A stretch of 16,615 nucleotides of DNA from CAYNEL01 sp964396225 (GCA_964396225.1 CAYNEL010000018.1:1-16615); one strand, 5' to 3'; positions 6,170-14,227 are shown, numbered from the stretch's first letter. Numbers and translations: made by a program. The notes: generated by a model not told the origin, from the sequence alone.

Positions 6170-7750
6170 TCAGAACCAGCCTTTCTTTTCCTTGCGGAGG
6201 ACCTGGCCGGCGGGCTGGTCGGCGAAGACTCCCTCGTGGAGGACCGTCTCGCCGTTGATGACCACCGAACGGATGCCCTCAGGCACGGCCACGGGCTTCT
6301 CCAGGGTAGCGGTGTCGGCCACCGCGGACGGCTGGAAAACCACTATATCAGCGGCATACCCCTCCCGCAAGAGACCTCTGTCGGGAAGACCGAGGAGGGC
6401 GGCCGGGCGGCCGGTCATCTTGTGGACGGCCTCCTCCCAGGAGAGGGAGTGCCGCTCGCGCACGTAGCGTCCGAGGACGCGTGGGAAAGTCCCGAAACAG
6501 CGCGGGTGGACGGATCCCTGGTACTTGGCCGGGTAGCCGGAACCGTTACTGCTGACCACGGCGAAGGGATGCTGGAGGGCGCGCTCGAGGAGATCGTCGG
6601 GCAGGGCGTCGAAAGAAATCATGGCCCGGCCCTCGTCGGCCAGGAGAAGGTCCACCGCCACCTCCTCGGGAAGCTTCCGCTGGGCGGTGGCGATGTCTCC
6701 CAGACGGTGGCGGATGATCATCCGGTTCACGGTCGAGGTGAGGAGGAGGGCGCGCGAGAAGTCGAGGCCTTCGGCCCGCATCTCCTCGACCACCCGCCGG
6801 CGGATCTCCGGATCGCGCAGGCGCTCGAGCATCAGGTTGCGGCCGCCTTCGGAGGCCCAGGTCGGGAGGAAGGTATAAAGCACCGTGGCGGTGAAGGAGT
6901 ACGGATACATATCGAAAGAGACGGACAGGCCGCCCCCATGGGCCGTCTCGAGGAGGTAGAGGGCCCGTTCGAAATTGCGGACGCGGTCCTCGCCGATAGC
7001 CTTGAAGTGTGAGATGTGGAGCTTGCCCTCGGCGGCCTTGGCCACCGAGATCACTTCCTCGACGGCCGAGACGAGGCCCCGTCCTTCGTCGCGGAGGTGG
7101 AAGACGGACAGGCGGTCGGCCTCGCGGGTGGCCTTGGCCAGGGCGATGAGCTCCTTGCGCTCGGCCGGCCGGGCGTGGGCGAAGACGAGGCCGAAGGACA
7201 GGCCGAAAGCGCCCTCCTGGTAGGCCCGTTTGAGCATCCGGAGCATCACCTTCTGCTCGTCGTCGGTGAGGGGGCGCACCTCGTCCCCTACCAGGCCGCG
7301 TCGGAGGGTGGAGTGCCCGACCAGGGTGGCGAAATTGACATGCGGCCGGCGACGTTCCACCGCCCGGAGGAAGTCCTGCATCGAGAGCCAGTCGAAGTTG
7401 ACGTTCCTGAGATCGGTCCACTTCTGGATGGAGCGGATGGCCTCGGCCGTGGCGAGGGGGGCGAGCGAAGCGCCCGAGTTGCCGCCGACGAGGGTGGTCA
7501 CGCCCTGGCGCACCAAGCTCTCGAGCCGGGGGTCGGCCATGAGCTGCCAGTAGGTGTCGGAGTGGTTGTTGAGGTCGATGAAGCCGGGAGCGACGTAGCT
7601 TTCCGAGGCGTCAAGCACCCGCTCGGCGGCCTCGCCCCGGAGCGTCCCGATGGTCTCGATCCGGCCGTCGCGCACGCCGACATCGGCCCGGCGCATGGGT
7701 TCGCCCGAGCCATCGATCAGGGTGCCGTTCTGGATGATGAGGTCGTACAT
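6170..7750 (-). CDS. N-acyl-D-amino-acid deacylase family amidohydrolase with altered active site
   Basis: 526 residues, amidohydrolase fold. Family members release D-amino acids from N-acyl-D-amino acids using a metal centre. Family marks: YDLIIQNGTLIDGSGEP at the N-terminus, APGFIDLNNHSD (54-65), GVTTLVGGNSGASLAPL (83-99), FHLRDEG with His218, HISHFKA with His248, FDMYPY (279-284), SVHPRCFGTFPRVLGRYVRE (413-432), and GYAADIVVF near the end. Compared with the canonical D-aminoacylase site, the first His of HxH is Asn61, the metal-bridging Cys of GNCG is Ser92, and the catalytic Asp of the SDG motif is Asn402 (SSNG). Two metal-ligand His remain. It could be inactive, differently metallated or act on another substrate. 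The context upstream of murD suggests D-amino-acid or cell-wall peptide metabolism. The ATG at 7748-7750 is the family start; no Shine-Dalgarno sequence. Confidence 0.88.
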   Translation of the reverse strand: MYDLIIQNGTLIDGSGEPMRRADVGVRDGRIETIGTLRGEAAERVLDASESYVAPGFIDLNNHSDTYWQLMADPRLESLVRQGVTTLVGGNSGASLAPLATAEAIRSIQKWTDLRNVNFDWLSMQDFLRAVERRRPHVNFATLVGHSTLRRGLVGDEVRPLTDDEQKVMLRMLKRAYQEGAFGLSFGLVFAHARPAERKELIALAKATREADRLSVFHLRDEGRGLVSAVEEVISVAKAAEGKLHISHFKAIGEDRVRNFERALYLLETAHGGGLSVSFDMYPYSFTATVLYTFLPTWASEGGRNLMLERLRDPEIRRRVVEEMRAEGLDFSRALLLTSTVNRMIIRHRLGDIATAQRKLPEEVAVDLLLADEGRAMISFDALPDDLLERALQHPFAVVSSNGSGYPAKYQGSVHPRCFGTFPRVLGRYVRERHSLSWEEAVHKMTGRPAALLGLPDRGLLREGYAADIVVFQPSAVADTATLEKPVAVPEGIRSVVINGETVLHEGVFADQPAGQVLRKEKKGWF

Positions 7751-7832
7751 AAGGACGGGGTGCGCGTAACGACGGAGTATTCTCTGACCGGTGCTGCTCC
7801 AGTTTCTCCCGTCACTCGTGTCTCACTCCTTC

Positions 7833-10800
7833 TCACGGCGCCACTTCGGTCCACACGGGGATGGGCCGCGGATTGACGAGGATAGAATCGCTCCGGCTCC
7901 CGCCCGGGCCGGTGCAGGTCAGGGTGTAGGTGACGGGGCCCGAGGCGTCGTAGGTGAGGGTTTCGCCGGTAGCGTTGTTCAGAGGCTTGCCGCCCGTCCA
8001 CGAGCTATCGGTCGAGGAGACGCTGCAGGAGGCGGTGTTGCTCGAGGACCAGGTGAGGGTGAAAGTGCGGCCCTTGAAGAGGGCGATGGGGCCGTCGCCG
8101 CCGTTGGCCTTGAGGTCGGCGGTGGGGAGGGCGGCCGAGACGGTGACGCTGGCGCTCCGGCTGATGTTCCCGCCCGGGCCGGTGCAGGCGAGGGTGTAGG
8201 TGGTAGTGGCCGCCGGCGTGACCCCCTGGGTGCCAGAGAGCGCTTTGCCTCCACTCCAGCCGCCGGAAGCGGTACAGGTAGTGGTATTGAACGAGGTCCA
8301 GGTGAGGGTGCTCGAGCCGCCCGTAGTGATGCTGGTCGGACTAGCAGAGAGGTTGAGGGTCGGAGCCGCGGCCGCCACGGTGGTAGGCGCCTGGTCCTGA
8401 GCAGACGGGGCGCTCCCCCGCTCGATGATCACCTTGGGCTGGCGGAGGCCGAGCTGTGCGCTGGTGTAATTACAGCTGAAACTCTGGACGGTGTTGGAAA
8501 CACCGTCGAGCTTGGCATCCCAAGGCGTGGTGATGTTGGTGTTGGTATCTAGCCGGTCGCAGTAGAAGGTGTAGTTGATGGTGCCGGTCTGGTTGCCCGT
8601 GACGGTGGCCGTGTAGGTGACCGGCGTGCCAGTGGCAACCGTGGTGTTGTCAGGTACAAGGACAACATTGTTGGCCGGCGGAGGACAGATGGGATTGAGC
8701 GTGGCAGTGGTGGACCAGGCGCTCGTGCCTGCGCAGGCGCCGGTGTTGACCATGGAGCGCACCCGGCCGTAGTACGTCCGGTTGGCCAGCTGGTTGTTCA
8801 TCACATAGCTCGTCGTGGGGGCGGTGACGGGCTGGTTGGTGAGTAGCGGCGAGGAGAAGTTGCTCGTGTCATCCACGGTCAGCTGGTAGCTCTGAGCGCC
8901 GGCTACCCCCGGGGCCCAGTCCCAGGTCAGGTTGGCGGTGTTGTTGGCATTACAGGTGTAGTTGGGTGGGTCTCTCGGAGCCTGGGGAGCACAAGGGGAA
9001 GCACTTTGGACGGTGATGGTGCGACTGGGACAGTTGGTGCTCCAGGCGCCCTGGTTGTCCCGGGCCCGGAAATAGATGGGGTGGGTGCCAGTGGTGGTGA
9101 GGGCAGAGGTGGTGAAGGACTGGGCGGTGGAGAGGATGGTACCGGTGGCGCAGTTGCCGTCCCGCCATTCGTAGCCGGCTACAGTGCCGTTCGAGTCGGT
9201 GGCCGTGCCACTGAAAGAGACTGGGACGCTGGGGGCGATGGTCTGATTGGTGGTGGGGGTGGAAAGAGTGGCCACCGGAGGAGGATTGGGAGGCGGGGCC
9301 GCGGAGACGGTGATGGTCCCGCCAGTACCTCCGAGGCCCGTCGCGGTGGCTGCCAGGCTCCCCCGCTCCACGATCACCTTGGGGGTGTAGGTGCCGGCGG
9401 AAGCGTAGCTGCAGGTGTAGCTCTGGGTGGTGTTGGAGACGCCGTCGAACTTGCCGTTGTAGCCAGCTATGACCGTGGTGCTGGTGTCAGGGTTGTGGCA
9501 ATAGAAAGTGTAGTTCAAGGTGCCGATAGCCGTCCCGCCGGTAGTGGCGGTGAGGGTGACATTGAGCGGGGCGTTGCCGGAGACAGGAGAGCCCGACAGC
9601 GTCGTGGTCAGGGTGGGAGCGGCCGGCGTGACGGTGACACTCGACGGGGCGCTCGTGCCGCCCGTTCCCGTGCAGGTGAGGGTGTAGGTGGTGGCCGCGG
9701 TGAGGGGCGGCGTGACATACGTACCGCTCGTCGCCTGGGCGCCGGACCAGCCGCCGCTCGCGGTACAGGCGGTCGAGTTGGTGGACGACCAGGAGAGTGT
9801 GGTGGTGGTGTTGTACGGAATGCTCGTCGAAGCCGCAGTGAAAGACGAGATGACCGGCGGGTTGGTGGAGACAGTGGCGCTCCGGGCGATGGTCCCGCCC
9901 GCGCCGGTGCAGGTGAGGGTGTAGGTGGCGGGTCCCGCGGGCGTGACAGTCTCCGATCCCGAGAGGGCCTTGGCCCCGGTCCAACCGTTGCTTGCGGTGC
10001 AACCGGTGGCGTTGGCGCTCGTCCAGGTTAGGGTCGAACTGCCGCCGGTCGCGATGACGGCCGGATTGGCGGTGAAGGTTAGCGTCGGTGCGGCCGGGAC
10101 GGCCGTCCCGACGGGCGTACAGGTGAGGGTGCGGGAGGCGCGGCTCGAAGTGAAGGAAACGGTGGCGGTGGTGCCGTTGCTACTCCCCGTCCCGACGATC
10201 CAGACATCGTCACAACCGACCATCCGGTTGGTGGAAGAAGCCCCCCAGGCGGACCAAGTGTTATAGGCAGCCGGCGGGTTTGGTGTAAAGAGCATATTAC
10301 CCCGAAGGCGCGTCTGGTAGGCGGTGCCGCTCCGCCTCACCTGGACGATGGGCGTCCAGCCGGAGCATCCATCGGCAAATGAAACGGTGCAAGTGGAGAG
10401 GTTGGACGCGACCGGATCCGGTGGATCCACCATGAAAGATACTGTCACGGTATTGGTTATCGGACTCCCAAGAACAGTCTGGACACAGCTCAAACGGACA
10501 TGGTAGAGGGTGGATTGGCTGACCGACGGACCGGTGAGGGTGACGGTGCCGGTACCGGTCTTGGTCCCGCTCCACCCGCTCAAGGCCGGATTACCGGACG
10601 CGCTCAAAGTGGTTCCATTGACCGAGGCATAGGTCGCGCTACAGCTCCCGCTCACGGTCCAACTCACGTTCACGGTTTCCCCGGAATTGATACGCGGGAT
10701 GCCGGCGGGAGAGATGGAGAGGCTGCCGGAGTTATTCTGCGGACAAGGCGGCTGGAGCAGGCCTCCGCAGGCTGGGGGAGGCTGGAGCAGCGCTTGGGCC

Positions 10801-10883
10801 TGGTCGATATGACCAAAAAAAACCGCGCTCGCGACGACCACCGACAGGAAAGAAGCGTGTGCGATGAAGTGTTTGTGTCGCAT
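7833..10883 (-). CDS. Large secreted protein of Ig-like, PKD-like and Fn3-like modules
   Basis: 1016 residues. Signal peptide at 1-31 (MRHKHF start, hydrophobic core FLSVVVASAVFFG, AQA cleavage). The mature part is Thr/Ser/Ala-rich. Modules in order: Ig-like 52-152; a Cys-containing segment about 156-256; two 'CTAS-GW ... YTLTCTG' Ig-like repeats at 264-340 and 341-420; a 'TLNYTFYC ... KFDGVSNT ... CSYASAG' module 424-528; an Ig/PKD-like 'NQTIAPSVPVSFSG ... GYEWRDGNC' module 535-626; an Fn3-like module 632-733 (TWDWAPGV, YYGRVRS); a second TINYTFYC module 738-838; two more CTAS-type repeats 840-1004; and tail RPIPVWTEVAP. Most modules carry one Cys pair, suggesting disulfides. There is no LPXTG or C-terminal membrane helix. 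A surface or adhesion role is inferred; no catalytic domain is seen. The ATG lies 7 bases after the gap stop. Confidence 0.88.
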   Translation of the reverse strand: MRHKHFIAHASFLSVVVASAVFFGHIDQAQALLQPPPACGGLLQPPCPQNNSGSLSISPAGIPRINSGETVNVSWTVSGSCSATYASVNGTTLSASGNPALSGWSGTKTGTGTVTLTGPSVSQSTLYHVRLSCVQTVLGSPITNTVTVSFMVDPPDPVASNLSTCTVSFADGCSGWTPIVQVRRSGTAYQTRLRGNMLFTPNPPAAYNTWSAWGASSTNRMVGCDDVWIVGTGSSNGTTATVSFTSSRASRTLTCTPVGTAVPAAPTLTFTANPAVIATGGSSTLTWTSANATGCTASNGWTGAKALSGSETVTPAGPATYTLTCTGAGGTIARSATVSTNPPVISSFTAASTSIPYNTTTTLSWSSTNSTACTASGGWSGAQATSGTYVTPPLTAATTYTLTCTGTGGTSAPSSVTVTPAAPTLTTTLSGSPVSGNAPLNVTLTATTGGTAIGTLNYTFYCHNPDTSTTVIAGYNGKFDGVSNTTQSYTCSYASAGTYTPKVIVERGSLAATATGLGGTGGTITVSAAPPPNPPPVATLSTPTTNQTIAPSVPVSFSGTATDSNGTVAGYEWRDGNCATGTILSTAQSFTTSALTTTGTHPIYFRARDNQGAWSTNCPSRTITVQSASPCAPQAPRDPPNYTCNANNTANLTWDWAPGVAGAQSYQLTVDDTSNFSSPLLTNQPVTAPTTSYVMNNQLANRTYYGRVRSMVNTGACAGTSAWSTTATLNPICPPPANNVVLVPDNTTVATGTPVTYTATVTGNQTGTINYTFYCDRLDTNTNITTPWDAKLDGVSNTVQSFSCNYTSAQLGLRQPKVIIERGSAPSAQDQAPTTVAAAAPTLNLSASPTSITTGGSSTLTWTSFNTTTCTASGGWSGGKALSGTQGVTPAATTTYTLACTGPGGNISRSASVTVSAALPTADLKANGGDGPIALFKGRTFTLTWSSSNTASCSVSSTDSSWTGGKPLNNATGETLTYDASGPVTYTLTCTGPGGSRSDSILVNPRPIPVWTEVAP
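8685..9263 (-). repeat. Two-module segment duplicated in the paralogue at 15939-16526
   Basis: About 195 codons (TNQTIAP ... TATLNPIC) match the protein at the right window edge with most residues identical. At DNA level there are long exact runs, for example 46 bases at 9031-9076 equal to 16297-16342. Both copies have the same orientation, about 7.3 kb apart. Divergence falls mainly at linkers and third positions. Confidence 0.85.
9722..9764 (-). repeat. 43-base exact repeat of a CTAS-type Ig module (copy 1)
   Basis: Identical to 15491-15533. It encodes the TACTASGGWSGAQATSGT-like core of an Ig-like repeat. Such exactness between two genes in repeated protein modules suggests recent exchange or duplication. 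Confidence 0.8.
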
Positions 10884-10890
10884 AGTTTTT

Positions 10891-11892
10891 TCAGGCAGCG
10901 ATCCGCGCGGCCAGTTCGACCAGGCGGTTCGAGTATCCCCACTCGTTATCGTACCACGCCACTACTTTGACCAGGTTGCCACCCACGACTTTGGTGAGCG
11001 AGAGGTCCACGATGGACGAGTACGGATTGCCGATGAAATCCGACGAGACGAGCGGCTCGTCGGTGACGGCGAGGATGCCCCGGAACCGCTCCTCGTGCGA
11101 GGCCGCGACGAGAGCCTGGTTGATTTCCTCCGCGGTGGCGTCTTTCTTGAGAAGGAAGGTGAAGTCGGTCACCGAAACTACGAGCGTAGGGACTCGGATG
11201 GAAAGTCCATCGAAAAGGCCTGCGAGCTCTGGGATGACTTCGGTGGTGGCGATGGCCGCGCCTGTCGTCGTCGGCACGATGTTCTGGGCAGCGGCGCGGG
11301 CGCGACGGTAGTCCTTGTGCGGGCCGTCCTGAAGCATCTGGTCGGCGGTGTACGAGTGGACGGTCGTCATCATGGCTTTCTCGATGCCGAACCGCTGGTG
11401 GATGACCTGGGCCACCGGCGTGAGACAGTTGGTGGTGCAGGAAGCGTTGGAAACGAAAGTCTGTTTGGGGTCGTAGGCCTGGTCGTTCACCCCCATGATG
11501 TAGGTCGGCACATCTCCCCCGCCCTTGGACGGGGCGGAGAGGACGACTTTCTTGGCGCCGGCGGTGAGATGGGCGGAGAGCTTGTCGGCATCGGTGAAAC
11601 GGCCGGTGCACTCGAGCACCACGTCCACTCCGTATTGCTTCCACGGCAGTTTGGCTGGATCGGGCTCGGCGGACACCGGATACTCCTGGCCGTCCACAGT
11701 GAGCTTCCCCTCCCCTGCCTCGACGCTCCTCTGGTAGCGGCCGTAGGCCGTGTCGTAGCGGAGGAGGTGGGCCAGAGTGGGCGCGTCGGTCAGATCGTTG
11801 ATAGCCACCACCTGGACGTCCTGCCGCTCCAGGGCGATCTTGAAAGCGGCCCGTCCGATACGTCCGAAACCGTTGATGGCCAGCTTGGTCAT
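10891..11892 (-). CDS. gap: Type I glyceraldehyde-3-phosphate dehydrogenase
   Basis: Glycolytic enzyme oxidising glyceraldehyde-3-phosphate to 1,3-bisphosphoglycerate with NAD(P)+ and phosphate, in the cytosol. 333 residues, the usual length. Seen: NAD-binding INGFGRIGR (7-14), AINDLTD with an acidic residue after the second strand as in NAD-preferring forms, the active-site SNASCTTNC with Cys152, HSYTADQ with His179, PHKDYRRARAAAQNIVPTTTGAA, and the C-terminal WYDNEWGYSNR. I start at the ATG at 11890-11892 (MTKLAINGFGRIGR); a GTG two codons upstream is possible. There is no Shine-Dalgarno sequence. It lies 95 bases downstream of the 396-residue secreted-protein gene, with a hairpin at 11922-11956 but no obvious promoter, and 7 bases upstream of the large secreted-protein gene. 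Confidence 0.96.
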   Translation of the reverse strand: MTKLAINGFGRIGRAAFKIALERQDVQVVAINDLTDAPTLAHLLRYDTAYGRYQRSVEAGEGKLTVDGQEYPVSAEPDPAKLPWKQYGVDVVLECTGRFTDADKLSAHLTAGAKKVVLSAPSKGGGDVPTYIMGVNDQAYDPKQTFVSNASCTTNCLTPVAQVIHQRFGIEKAMMTTVHSYTADQMLQDGPHKDYRRARAAAQNIVPTTTGAAIATTEVIPELAGLFDGLSIRVPTLVVSVTDFTFLLKKDATAEEINQALVAASHEERFRGILAVTDEPLVSSDFIGNPYSSIVDLSLTKVVGGNLVKVVAWYDNEWGYSNRLVELAARIAA

Positions 11893-11921
11893 ACGCACTG
11901 CGAAAGTTTTGTTTTTACGAG

Positions 11922-11956
11922 CCGTCCGCCGGACCGGTGAGCGGCCTGGCGGACGG
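11922..11956. repeat. Palindromic hairpin CCGTCCGCC / GGCGGACGG before gap
   Basis: Perfect 9-base inverted repeat (11922-11930 and 11948-11956) around a 17-base loop, in the 95-base spacer between the 396-residue secreted-protein gene and gap. No T-tract follows on either strand, so it is not a standard intrinsic terminator. It could be a processing or stabilising element or a dispersed palindromic repeat, since the same 9-mers bound the spacer at 2184-2339. Confidence 0.55.
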
Positions 11957-11987
11957 TTCTGCCGTACTCTTCAGATCTGGAGTCGCC

Positions 11988-13178
11988 CTATCTCGGGCTG
12001 ACCGTCACCGTATCGGTGACCGTCTGTCCGCTGAGCGTACAGCTGATGCCGTAAATGGTCGGGGCTGTACCGGTGAAGGTGATAGTCTGCGGGTTGCCGC
12101 GCGAAGCCGACCAGTTGCTGGTGGAGGCGGTGCACACCGCGCCCGGCGTGGCCGTCCAGGAGAGGATGAAATTGTTGTTGCGCCCGCAGGAAGTGGAATC
12201 GCCGTAGTTGGCTTTCAGCGAGACGGTGAGAAGCGGGGGCGGGGGCGGGGGCGGAGTACAGTTCGGTGTGACGCTCGCCACCGTCGACCAGGCCGAAGTG
12301 CCGCTACAGGCCGGCGCGGCGGTGCCGCCGACGGTCCGGACCCGGGCGTAATAGGTGCCGACTGTCTGGCTGGTCATGGCATAGACGGTTTCAGTCACCT
12401 TGTCGGTAGCCACGACAAGCGGCGAGAAGCTCGAACTCTTGGAGACGTCGATCTGGTAACCGGTGGCTCCGGAAACGCCTGGCGTCCAGTCCCAAGTGAT
12501 GTTGGCCGTGCCGTCGAGGTTGCAGGTGGTGGTCGGCTTCACGGTCGGGGCGGTACAGGCGGTCTGGGGCACGGTGCAAGCCTGCTTGAGGACCGGGGTG
12601 CCGGTGCATCCTGAGGGGCTGGTGCTGACCACCGTCCGGGTCTGGACGCCGTTGACGCAGGCGCTCCACGGACCGTAGGTGTAGGTACAAGCCGAGGGAA
12701 ACTTGATGTGGACGGATTTCGAGACGATCATGCCAGGGAGGGTGTAGCCTCCGGCTGACTGGGGGGCACCGACGCACTGGAGGACATAGGTCCGGTCGGT
12801 ATTGATCGGCCCAGTGGAACGCGTCCCGGGAGTCGGCAGGTTGAGCGCGATGCGGGTCGAGGTGGCCGCCGTCCCGATGGTGGTGTCGGCGTAGTTCAGG
12901 TTGCAAGTGGCGTTGGAGAAGCTCCAGCGGAGAGTGACGCTCGCGCCACGGGCGATGGTGGTGTAGATGGCCGTGCCGCTGGGATTGTTCAGGTAGTAAG
13001 AGGTCGGCTTATGCCCGTCGATAGTAAAAGCGGTGATGACCGGCGCCGGAGTCGAGCTGGTCGTACTCGGCTGGAGGGTCATCGTGGCCTGGACGGCCTC
13101 TCCGGTGAGCAACAGACCGGCGACGGCCGCCAAACCGTACACGAACCGCTTGAACCGTTGTTTGTATTGTGCTGGCAT
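11988..13178 (-). CDS. Secreted protein with Ig-like, TSP1-like and Fn3-like segments
   Basis: 396 residues. Signal peptide at 1-31 (MPAQYKQRFKRF basic start, hydrophobic GLAAVAGLLL, VQA cleavage). The mature part has an Ig-like segment with a Cys pair at about 45-160 (VTLRWSFSNATCN ... TYVLQC), then a thrombospondin type-1-like segment at about 164-202 (YGPWSACVNGVQTRTVV ... GCTGTP ... QAC), an Fn3-like segment at 208-307 (ITWDWTPGVSGATGYQIDV ... YYARVRTV), a run of eight prolines (309-316), and a C-terminal Ig-like segment 317-396. Export and a surface role follow from the signal peptide and modules; a ligand cannot be named. It shares the Fn3-like module type with the other two secreted proteins but lacks their RPIPxWTEVxP tail. 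The ATG at 13176-13178 is chosen for the signal peptide; an AGG lies 4 bases upstream of it. Confidence 0.87.
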   Translation of the reverse strand: MPAQYKQRFKRFVYGLAAVAGLLLTGEAVQATMTLQPSTTSSTPAPVITAFTIDGHKPTSYYLNNPSGTAIYTTIARGASVTLRWSFSNATCNLNYADTTIGTAATSTRIALNLPTPGTRSTGPINTDRTYVLQCVGAPQSAGGYTLPGMIVSKSVHIKFPSACTYTYGPWSACVNGVQTRTVVSTSPSGCTGTPVLKQACTVPQTACTAPTVKPTTTCNLDGTANITWDWTPGVSGATGYQIDVSKSSSFSPLVVATDKVTETVYAMTSQTVGTYYARVRTVGGTAAPACSGTSAWSTVASVTPNCTPPPPPPPLLTVSLKANYGDSTSCGRNNNFILSWTATPGAVCTASTSNWSASRGNPQTITFTGTAPTIYGISCTLSGQTVTDTVTVSPR

Positions 13179-13270
13179 ACGCCTGCGTTTATGGTTTACG
13201 CCCCGTGCCGGTATCCGGCACGGAACCCGAAGACACATCCCACCGTTAGGTGGGCATATCCATACGCTTC
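13179..13270 (-). promoter_or_regulatory. Structured 5' leader of the 396-residue secreted-protein gene
   Basis: About 90 bases between a TATAAT box and the ATG fold into consecutive hairpins on the minus strand: CCCACC-TAAC-GGTGGG (13239-13254), with GAAG and CTTC (13267-13270 and 13229-13232) able to close it as a multi-base internal loop. Next comes a perfect 9-base stem CCGTGCCGG/CCGGCACGG with triloop ATA (13203-13223), which GGTT/AACC can extend. A competing GCGT/ACGC pairing lies just before the ATG. I do not recognise a known riboswitch class. A regulatory or mRNA-stabilising role is inferred. Confidence 0.5.
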
Positions 13271-13272
13271 TT

Positions 13273-13278
13273 ATTATA
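13273..13278 (-). promoter_or_regulatory. TATAAT -10 box upstream of the secreted-protein leader
   Basis: A perfect TATAAT on the minus strand, about 95 bases before the ATG and about 50 bases after the fba stop. No good -35 box lies 16-18 bases upstream; a TTGACA exists at 13308-13313 but 29 bases away, too far. A promoter is likely from position and composition but not fully supported. Confidence 0.5.
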
Positions 13279-13329
13279 CCCCAACTCCGCGGGTAGTCCG
13301 TAGGAAATGTCAACACCCATCCAACGGTC

Positions 13330-14187
13330 TCACGCCTTGCCGGCACTCCCAAAGAGGAGCATCTTCTGCTCAACGGCGCTGCGCACCGCGTCGCGTGCCT
13401 TGCCCATCAGGCGACGGATATCCGTCTCGTCGCCCTCGGTGAGGGCCTGCTTGAGCGCGCCGATATAGGCCAGGCGGATGGCGGTATCCACGTTGTAGCC
13501 CGCGATCCCCCGCTCCAAAACCTCCCGAACCCGGGTCCCGTCCCAGTCGGAGGCGCCGTGGAGGATGAGCGGGACGGCCGTCTTCTCGCGGATCTTCTCA
13601 AGCCGGGCATAGTCGGGTTCCGGCCGCTCGGTGAAAAAGCCGTGGGCGTTGCCGATGGCCACCGCCAAGACGTCGATGCCCGTCTCCCGGACGAACTCCC
13701 CCGCCTGGTCGGGATCGGTCATATACTTGTCCCAGTCCACGTGCTGCATGTCCGTCTCACCGATGTAGGGCACGTTGCCAAGCTCGGCCTGGACGGGGAT
13801 GCCCTTGGGCCGGCAAAGCTCGACCACTTTCTTGGTCACCGAGAGGTTGTCCGGGTAGGCGTGGCGCGAACCGTCGTACATCACCGAAGTGAAACCGATT
13901 TCCACCGCCCGCGAGACCACCTCGAAACTCTTGCCATGGTCGAGATGGATGGCCACCGGTACCTCGGGCATATAGCAGTCGGCTACCGTCCGCACCAGGT
14001 TGAAGATGGCCCGCCCGCCGGCGTAGTCGAGGGTCTTCTCGGTGATCTGGACGACCACCGGACTCTTCATCTTCTGGGCGGCCTCGAGGATGGCCCGGGT
14101 AGTTTCCAGGTTGACGGTGTTGAAGGCACCCACGGCGTAGCCGCCGGCTTGGGCCTTGCGGAGCATATCCACGACGCTGGTGAGCAT
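13330..14187 (-). CDS. fba: Class II fructose-1,6-bisphosphate aldolase
   Basis: Zinc-dependent cytosolic aldolase splitting fructose-1,6-bisphosphate into dihydroxyacetone phosphate and glyceraldehyde-3-phosphate. 285 residues, normal for class II. Seen: GGYAVGAFNTVNLE near the start, AIHLDHGKSFE with catalytic Asp83 and metal-binding His84, GFTSVMYDGS (98-107), QAELGNV with Glu135, AIGNAHGFF with His182, PLILHGASDWDG with His210, and YNVDTAIR (231-238), the phosphate-binding region. The ATG at 14185-14187 gives MLTSVVDMLRKAQAGGYAVGAFN, the standard family start. It is preceded by GATTTTT rather than a Shine-Dalgarno sequence, as is tpiA. Forty bases separate it from tpiA, so one transcript is likely. 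Tagatose-bisphosphate or related class II aldolases are possible, but the glycolytic neighbours favour fba. Confidence 0.93.
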   Translation of the reverse strand: MLTSVVDMLRKAQAGGYAVGAFNTVNLETTRAILEAAQKMKSPVVVQITEKTLDYAGGRAIFNLVRTVADCYMPEVPVAIHLDHGKSFEVVSRAVEIGFTSVMYDGSRHAYPDNLSVTKKVVELCRPKGIPVQAELGNVPYIGETDMQHVDWDKYMTDPDQAGEFVRETGIDVLAVAIGNAHGFFTERPEPDYARLEKIREKTAVPLILHGASDWDGTRVREVLERGIAGYNVDTAIRLAYIGALKQALTEGDETDIRRLMGKARDAVRSAVEQKMLLFGSAGKA

Positions 14188-14227
14188 AAAAATCCAAAGA
14201 ATCAATAAAAAAACCCGCACGGAAAAA

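Noticed and set aside
5186..7012. 608-codon open frame on the plus strand
   Set aside because: It is antisense to murD and the D-aminoacylase, both of which show complete family motifs. The plus product is a His/Gly/Arg/Glu-rich sequence with no recognisable domain, typical of shadow frames in GC-rich DNA.
8440..8475. Compensated frameshift in the second TINYTFYC module (AQLGLRQP where the paralogue has AGTYTP)
   Set aside because: No alternative frame restores the expected residues, so ordinary divergence or replacement is the simpler reading.
7833..10883. CRISPR array or tandem non-coding repeats
   Set aside because: The repeated words are in-frame parts of Ig-like protein modules with variable spacing and one continuous open frame.
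13179..13270. Known riboswitch (for example cyclic di-GMP type)
   Set aside because: Short words such as GTAAACC recall some classes, but conserved cores and helix order do not match; it is reported only as an unclassified structured leader.
13308..13313. TTGACA as the -35 box for the TATAAT at 13273-13278
   Set aside because: The spacing is 29 bases, far beyond the usable range, and no alternative -10 box lies 17 bases downstream.
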